Of a DNA stretch of 64,000 nt, positions 59,471 to 64,000 are shown piece by piece. Position 1 is the first letter of the stretch, and each line of letters starts with the position of its first letter. The notes beneath the pieces were generated by a model. The model worked only from the letters and a program-made list of their open reading frames with translations, was not told where the DNA came from and made no database searches. The position numbers and the translations under genes are program-made. Origin of the DNA: Vibrio splendidus (GTDB taxonomy: Bacteria > Pseudomonadota > Gammaproteobacteria > Enterobacterales > Vibrionaceae); NCBI RefSeq assembly GCF_003345295.1, contig NZ_CP031055.1:62001-126000 (forward strand), read 5' to 3'.

Positions 59471-60430
59471 ATGTTAGAGAAAAAAGACGCAATGAGTGCT
59501 ATTGCAAGCTACAGAATGGAAAGCACACTTCGTGGAGTCGACTTAAATCTTTTGACTGTATTTGATGCAGTTATGCAAGAGCAAAACATTACACGTGCAG
59601 CTCATAATCTGGGTATGTCTCAGCCTGCTGTAAGTAACGCTGTTGCTCGTCTAAAAGTGATGTTTAACGACGAACTATTCATGCGTCAAGGTCGTGGTAT
59701 TCAGCCGACTCAACGTGCTCGTCAGTTGTTTGGTCCAATCCGCCAAGCACTACAGTTAGTACGCAATGAACTGCCAAGTTCTGTGTTCTCTCCAGAGTCG
59801 TCTTCTCGTCTGTTCAAACTTGCGATTTGTAGCCCTTGTGACATGCGTTTTGCACCTAAGATTATGTCGACAATCAACGACCAAGCACCTAGCGTTAAAC
59901 TGCACATGGATGCAGAATTCGATCGTCAACTTTCTGAGCGTATGCGCTACCAAGAAATCGACTTCGTTATTGATTACGCTCGTTTTGATGAGCAGGGCTT
60001 TTCAAGCACTGAGATCTTCCAAGACGAATTAGTTGTTGTTGCTTCTGCTTCTCACCCACGTATCAACGGTGAAGTTTCAGCGGCAGAGCTGCTTAACGAA
60101 AAGCACGCAAAACTGTCTCGCATCCATGGTCAACGCAGCTTCTCAGAGCAAGCTTACCGTGACCTAGATTGCACGCCTTTCTACGAAGGTACGAGCTTAA
60201 GCAACGTACTTTACGTTGTTGGTCAATCTGAGCTTGTGACTATTGCACCTCGTTGGATGGTTGAGCATGCCGCGAACAAAGATCAGCTTCAGATTCTAGA
60301 TTTCCCATTCGATAATGCGGCAATTTCTGGCTTCCTAAGCTGGCACGAATCAAGTGAAAAGGACAAAGGACACATTTGGTTACGAGATCAGTTAATGATG
60401 ATCTGTGGCGAAGTAGTGGCGCTTAACTAA
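59471..60430 (+). CDS. leuO: LysR-family regulator LeuO
   Basis: This 319-residue regulator has an N-terminal LysR HTH (VDLNLLTVFDAVMQEQNITRAAHNLGMSQPAVSNAV, about residues 24-59) and then a cofactor domain. The HTH segment nearly matches E. coli LeuO as I remember it. LeuO counters H-NS silencing and, in Vibrio, affects virulence and stress genes. The gene lies between leuABCD and ilvI, the position shared with enterobacteria, although the efflux operon and two other genes lie between leuA and leuO here. The ATG at 59471 follows a GAGG site. Confidence 0.96.
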   Translation: MLEKKDAMSAIASYRMESTLRGVDLNLLTVFDAVMQEQNITRAAHNLGMSQPAVSNAVARLKVMFNDELFMRQGRGIQPTQRARQLFGPIRQALQLVRNELPSSVFSPESSSRLFKLAICSPCDMRFAPKIMSTINDQAPSVKLHMDAEFDRQLSERMRYQEIDFVIDYARFDEQGFSSTEIFQDELVVVASASHPRINGEVSAAELLNEKHAKLSRIHGQRSFSEQAYRDLDCTPFYEGTSLSNVLYVVGQSELVTIAPRWMVEHAANKDQLQILDFPFDNAAISGFLSWHESSEKDKGHIWLRDQLMMICGEVVALN

Positions 60431-60451
60431 GCACTAATCCCTATGATTTAT

Positions 60452-60487
60452 AAGCCCTAAGCTGGGAGTCTGGCTTAGGGCTTTTTT
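60452..60487 (+). terminator. Terminator after leuO
   Basis: AAGCCCTAAGC and GCTTAGGGCTT pair around a 10-base loop and are followed by T. Confidence 0.92.
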
Positions 60488-60631
60488 GTACCTGCTATTT
60501 TTGTTGATAGAAAACTTAGCGTGAGACGTACTATTACTTATAACTTTGAGCTTCATCAGTTGCCTTTTCCATGATCAGAGGTACACTTGTGCGCTCAAAA
60601 AAGCTTACAGGTGTAAGCCAAAGGTAAAGAG

Positions 60632-62440
60632 ATGGCCAATTTAGATTTTCATATCGTAAAAAGACTTCGTGACCAAATTGCCCAAGGTGGCAACCGTACA
60701 GCTTTGAAGCATAAAGTCGACAATGTATGGCAAGGTATTAGCTGGGAACAGTTTGGACAACAGATCGATACGCTTTCGTTAGCACTGTTGGCTCACGGAC
60801 TGAGAGTTCAGGATAAGATAGGCATCTTTTCGAACAATATGCCTCAGTGGACTGTGGCAGATTTTGCATCTTTACAAGCGCGTCTTGTAACGGTACCAAT
60901 CTACCCAACCAACACAGCGGCGCAGTCTTCTTACATTATCCAAAATGCAGATGTGAAGATCTTATTCGTTGGCGAGCAAGCTCAATTTGATGCGGCGGTT
61001 AGCCTTTTTGAAGAGTGTGAACAGCTAGAAGTTGTTGTGGCGATGTCTGCTGATATCGACACTCAAGAACATAGTTTTGCTGTTTCATGGCAGGACTTCA
61101 TGACTCGTGGTGTTGAAGCTCAACAAGCGGAACTTGACGTTCGCTTAGCTGATGCAAACATGGATGACTTACTGACCCTTATCTATACCTCTGGTACCAC
61201 AGGCCAACCAAAAGGTGTGATGCTTGATTACACTAATATTGGCTATCAATTGAAAGGTCACGATGAACGTCTTAGCTTAACTAAAGATGACGTATCACTG
61301 TGTTTCTTACCTTTGTCACACGTATTTGAGCGCGCTTGGACTTTCTATGCCCTTTATAAAGGTGCAACCAACTGTTACCTGCAAGATACGATGCAAGTGC
61401 GTGATGCTCTAAGCGATGTGAAACCGACAGTAATGTGTGCAGTTCCCCGTTTCTACGAGAAGATTTTCTCAGCGATTCACGAGAAGGTATCTAAAGCACC
61501 GTTTATCCGTAAAGTGTTGTTTACTTGGGCGGTAAATATGGGAGCGAAGCTTTCTGTTTGTCACCAAGAAGGTCGTACTCCATCATTCATGCTGAAGAAG
61601 AGCCATGCGCTTGCCGATAAGCTTGTGTTATCTAAACTGCGAGCTCTGTTAGGCGGAAACATTAACTTTATGCCATGTGGTGGTGCGAAGCTTGATGAAA
61701 CCATTGGTCGCTTCTTCCACGCGATTGGTATCAACGTAAAACTTGGCTACGGCATGACAGAAACCACGGCAACAGTATCGTGCTGGGATGACCGCTGTTT
61801 TAACCCTGATTCGATTGGTATGTCGATGCCGGGCGCTGAAGTAAAAATTGGTGCTAAGGACGAGATTCTTGTTCGTGGTCCAATGGTGATGCGTGGCTAC
61901 TACAAGATGCCCGAAGAGACCGCTAAGACATTTGACGAGCACGGTTTCCTAAAGACTGGTGATGCGGGACATTTTGATGAAAATGGTAACCTGTTCATTA
62001 CTGATCGTATTAAAGAATTGATGAAGACCTCTGGCGGTAAGTACATTGCACCGCAAGTGGTTGAAGGCGCGATTGGTAAAGATCACTTTATCGAACAGAT
62101 TGCCGTTATCGCTGATACGCGCAAATTCGTTTCTGCGCTGATCGTTCCTTGTTATGACTCGCTAGAAGAGTATGCCAAAGAGCTGAATATCAAGTATCAC
62201 GACCGTGTTGAGCTTGTTAAACATCACCAGATTGTTGAGATGCTAGAGAAGCGCGTGAATGACTTACAGAAAGAGTTGGCTAAGTTTGAGCAAGTGAAGA
62301 AATTCAAGTTGCTGCCAAAAGCATTTTCTATGGATGATGGCGAACTGACACCTACTCAAAAATTGCGTCGTAAAGTTATCAACGATAAGTATCAAGACGA
62401 AATCGAAGAAATGTACAATGAAAAGCCTAAAGATAAGTAG
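60632..62440 (+). CDS. Long-chain acyl-CoA synthetase (AMP-dependent ligase)
   Basis: This 602-residue enzyme has the AMP-binding signature YTSGTTGQPKGVML (about residues 187-200), the adenylation core GYGMTETTATVS and the hinge DRIKELMKTSGGKYIAPQ-like segment. It belongs to the FAA1/FadD15 branch of acyl-CoA ligases, which ligates fatty acid to CoA with ATP. It is distinct from classical E. coli FadD in length and position. It lies between leuO and ilvI, as in V. cholerae, with a terminator at each end. Chain-length preference is unknown. Confidence 0.92.
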   Translation: MANLDFHIVKRLRDQIAQGGNRTALKHKVDNVWQGISWEQFGQQIDTLSLALLAHGLRVQDKIGIFSNNMPQWTVADFASLQARLVTVPIYPTNTAAQSSYIIQNADVKILFVGEQAQFDAAVSLFEECEQLEVVVAMSADIDTQEHSFAVSWQDFMTRGVEAQQAELDVRLADANMDDLLTLIYTSGTTGQPKGVMLDYTNIGYQLKGHDERLSLTKDDVSLCFLPLSHVFERAWTFYALYKGATNCYLQDTMQVRDALSDVKPTVMCAVPRFYEKIFSAIHEKVSKAPFIRKVLFTWAVNMGAKLSVCHQEGRTPSFMLKKSHALADKLVLSKLRALLGGNINFMPCGGAKLDETIGRFFHAIGINVKLGYGMTETTATVSCWDDRCFNPDSIGMSMPGAEVKIGAKDEILVRGPMVMRGYYKMPEETAKTFDEHGFLKTGDAGHFDENGNLFITDRIKELMKTSGGKYIAPQVVEGAIGKDHFIEQIAVIADTRKFVSALIVPCYDSLEEYAKELNIKYHDRVELVKHHQIVEMLEKRVNDLQKELAKFEQVKKFKLLPKAFSMDDGELTPTQKLRRKVINDKYQDEIEEMYNEKPKDK

Positions 62441-62470
62441 TTTTCTGCTTAGATAAATTTTCAGTTGTTT

Positions 62471-62515
62471 AAAAATCCCCCTACGAATGTGATTGCATTT
62501 TTAGGGGGATTTTTT
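62471..62515 (+). terminator. Terminator after acyl-CoA synthetase gene
   Basis: AAAAATCCCCCTA and TAGGGGGATTTTT pair, with an inner AATG/CATT stem, and end in T. Confidence 0.92.
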
Positions 62516-62900
62516 ATGCCTGCTGACACAGCACAATGTGCGAAAGCGCACACCAATAAGGGCGTAATTAATCGATAAACCGTGATTCATTTGAATATTA
62601 AGCTCTTTTTTTTAGGTGTTAATTGGTTTTTAAATCTAACTATTGGGTTTGGTTTGGGTTTTATTTAATGCTTTCAGCTAATAGTTGGTTTTTTGACGTA
62701 ATTATCGGATAACAGGTGTTAGACCAGATGATAATAAAGCGTTAAAGTTGTTTCGTATTACTGTTTGTTGTTATCACGACAGACAGCCATAGCCGAAAAA
62801 GTGGAAGTATTTCGAATTAGGCTACGAATAAGCCCTAGACTATGAAAAACCAGCCCAACATGTTCACCAAATATGGTTGGAAACTGGTGAGGAGAGCAAT
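62516..62900 (+). promoter_or_regulatory. ilvI upstream region
   Basis: This is non-coding, AT-rich DNA. I see a TGTGCG/CGCACA hairpin around 62537-62552 and no leader peptide rich in Ile, Leu or Val, so a leu-type attenuator is not evident. A GAGGAG ribosome site precedes ilvI. Regulation by LeuO or Lrp is known for ilvIH in enterobacteria but is not visible here. Confidence 0.4.
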
Positions 62901-64000
62901 ATGACAACAAAACCTGAAACAGCCATGTCATCCGGCGCTGAAATGTTATCCGGCGCTGAGATGGTGGTGCAGTCTCTAATTGAAGAGGGTGTAGAACAAA
63001 TCTTTGGTTACCCAGGTGGTTCTGTACTTGATATCTATGATGCGCTGCATGCTAAAACTGCTGAAATTAAACACGTATTAGTACGACACGAACAAGCCGC
63101 TACCCATATGGCAGATGGCTATACTCGTTCTACCGGTAAGCCGGGCGTAGTACTTGTGTGTTCTGGTCCAGGTGCGACCAATACCGTTACTGGTATTGCC
63201 ACAGCCTACATGGACTCAATTCCAATGATAGTTATTTCTGGTAACGTACCAAATAGCTTAATTGGTAATGACGCCTTCCAAGAGTGTGACATCGTGGGTG
63301 TATCCCGTCCGATTGTTAAACACAGCTTCCTCGTTAAGAAAGCGGAAGATATCCCTGAAGTCGTTAAAAAAGCATTCTATATTTCAACGACAGGACGTCC
63401 TGGTCCTGTGGTTATTGATCTGCCAAAAGACATCTTAAACCCACAAATCAAGCTTCCTTATGAATACCCAGAAACGATCAAAATGCGTTCATATAACCCA
63501 ACGGTTACGGGTCATAAAGGTCAGATCAAAAAGGCGCTAAAAGCCCTTCTTGAAGCGAAGAAGCCGGTACTTTATGTCGGTGGTGGTGCGGTTATTTCTG
63601 AGGCAGATAAGCCGCTGTTAAAATTAGCAGAGGCACTGAATTTACCTGTGGTAAGCACCCTAATGGGGCTTGGCGCTTTCCCTGGTACCCATAAAAACTC
63701 TTTGGGTATGTTGGGCATGCATGGTTTGTATGAAGCCAATATGGCGATGCACAATGCGGACTTGATCTTTGGTATTGGCGTACGTTTCGATGATCGAACC
63801 ACCAATAACCTAGATAAGTACTGCCCTGATGCGAAGATCATGCACATTGATATCGATCCATCTTCTATCTCTAAGAACGTTAAAGTGGATCTACCGATTG
63901 TAGGTTCAGCGGAAAAAGTACTAGAGAGCATGGTTAACCTGCTTATTGAGCAAGGTGGAACTAACGATGCAGACGCGATGGAAAGCTGGTGGAGTGAAAT
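62901..64000 (+). CDS. ilvI: Acetolactate synthase III large subunit IlvI (partial, runs off right edge)
   Basis: About 366 residues are visible of an expected ~575. The ThDP enzyme motifs are present: GYPGGSVLDIYDAL, VLVRHEQAATHMADGY with the catalytic Glu, and GPGATNTVTGIATAYMDS. The central FAD-associated region follows. The N-terminal extension holds a tandem copy of SGAEM (see repeat entry). The enzyme makes 2-acetolactate for valine and leucine, or acetohydroxybutyrate for isoleucine, with the small subunit IlvH, which should follow outside the window. Confidence 0.96.
   Translation, partial: MTTKPETAMSSGAEMLSGAEMVVQSLIEEGVEQIFGYPGGSVLDIYDALHAKTAEIKHVLVRHEQAATHMADGYTRSTGKPGVVLVCSGPGATNTVTGIATAYMDSIPMIVISGNVPNSLIGNDAFQECDIVGVSRPIVKHSFLVKKAEDIPEVVKKAFYISTTGRPGPVVIDLPKDILNPQIKLPYEYPETIKMRSYNPTVTGHKGQIKKALKALLEAKKPVLYVGGGAVISEADKPLLKLAEALNLPVVSTLMGLGAFPGTHKNSLGMLGMHGLYEANMAMHNADLIFGIGVRFDDRTTNNLDKYCPDAKIMHIDIDPSSISKNVKVDLPIVGSAEKVLESMVNLLIEQGGTNDADAMESWWSE
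62928..62963 (+). repeat. 18-bp tandem duplication at the ilvI N-terminus
   Basis: TCATCCGGCGCTGAAATG (62928-62945) is followed directly by TTATCCGGCGCTGAGATG (62946-62963), coding SSGAEM-LSGAEM. Three of 18 bases differ. E. coli IlvI, as I recall, has a single SGAEM at the same place. Confidence 0.85.

Noticed and set aside
62668..62712. 14-codon frame in the ilvI upstream region, as a possible leader peptide
   Set aside because: It is not enriched in Ile, Leu or Val and no terminator/antiterminator pair follows.

Overview
The window is a stretch of a Vibrio chromosome, most likely the large one. The protein sequences and gene orders point to Vibrio: the end of an MSHA pilus locus next to mreBCD, argR divergent from mdh, lptD-surA-pdxA-rsmA-apaGH, and leuABCD, leuO and ilvI in one neighbourhood. 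A Splendidus-clade species is my best guess, but I could not test it. I see no rRNA, tRNA, CRISPR array, insertion sequence or prophage. Almost everything is core genome.

Layout. 1-5555: end of the MSHA type IV pilus operon (mshC end, mshD, O, P, Q). 5706-16629: shape and envelope block mreB, mreC, mreD, maf, rng, a YhdP-family gene, a nitrilase-family gene, tldD. 16766-24828: a PIN-PhoH ATPase (minus), rapA, a divergent Nramp-family transporter (minus), rluA, a D-2-hydroxyacid dehydrogenase. 24940-29284: a universal stress protein and a TAXI-type TRAP transporter, all minus. 29627-35111: argR (minus), mdh, a small unknown gene, ispB (minus), rplU-rpmA, cgtA. 35281-37041: a split threonine/serine exporter and folA. 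37220-43982: apaH, apaG, rsmA, pdxA, surA, lptD, all minus. 44132-46473: djlA, a DUF924 gene, a DUF547 gene (minus). 46631-51713: leuDCBA (minus) behind a leucine-rich leader peptide and attenuator. 52083-57183: a TetR-controlled RND efflux operon. 57490-64000: a PAP2 phosphatase, a glycosyltransferase, leuO, an acyl-CoA synthetase, and the first two thirds of ilvI.

How the genes work together. The leu genes make leucine, IlvI starts branched-chain synthesis, and LeuO between them is a known global LysR regulator. MreBCD and LptD/SurA build the cell wall and outer membrane. The TRAP genes form a solute-binding protein plus fused permease, with a hairpin between them that would let the binding protein be made in excess.

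I did not find a clearly new multi-gene system. The best second-look items are short-repeat phenomena and regulatory layouts: a 21-bp tandem repeat that lengthens Maf right at its catalytic motif; a 16-copy heptamer tract and other short tandem arrays that sit in four of six convergent gene junctions; six GATC sites in 40 bp just upstream of cgtA; two matching palindromic operators 63 bp apart in front of the TetR efflux operon; a 37-residue repeat domain in an AT-rich part of mshQ; an Nramp-family protein lacking the usual metal-binding motif; and a leu attenuator whose leader peptide is only 20 residues long.
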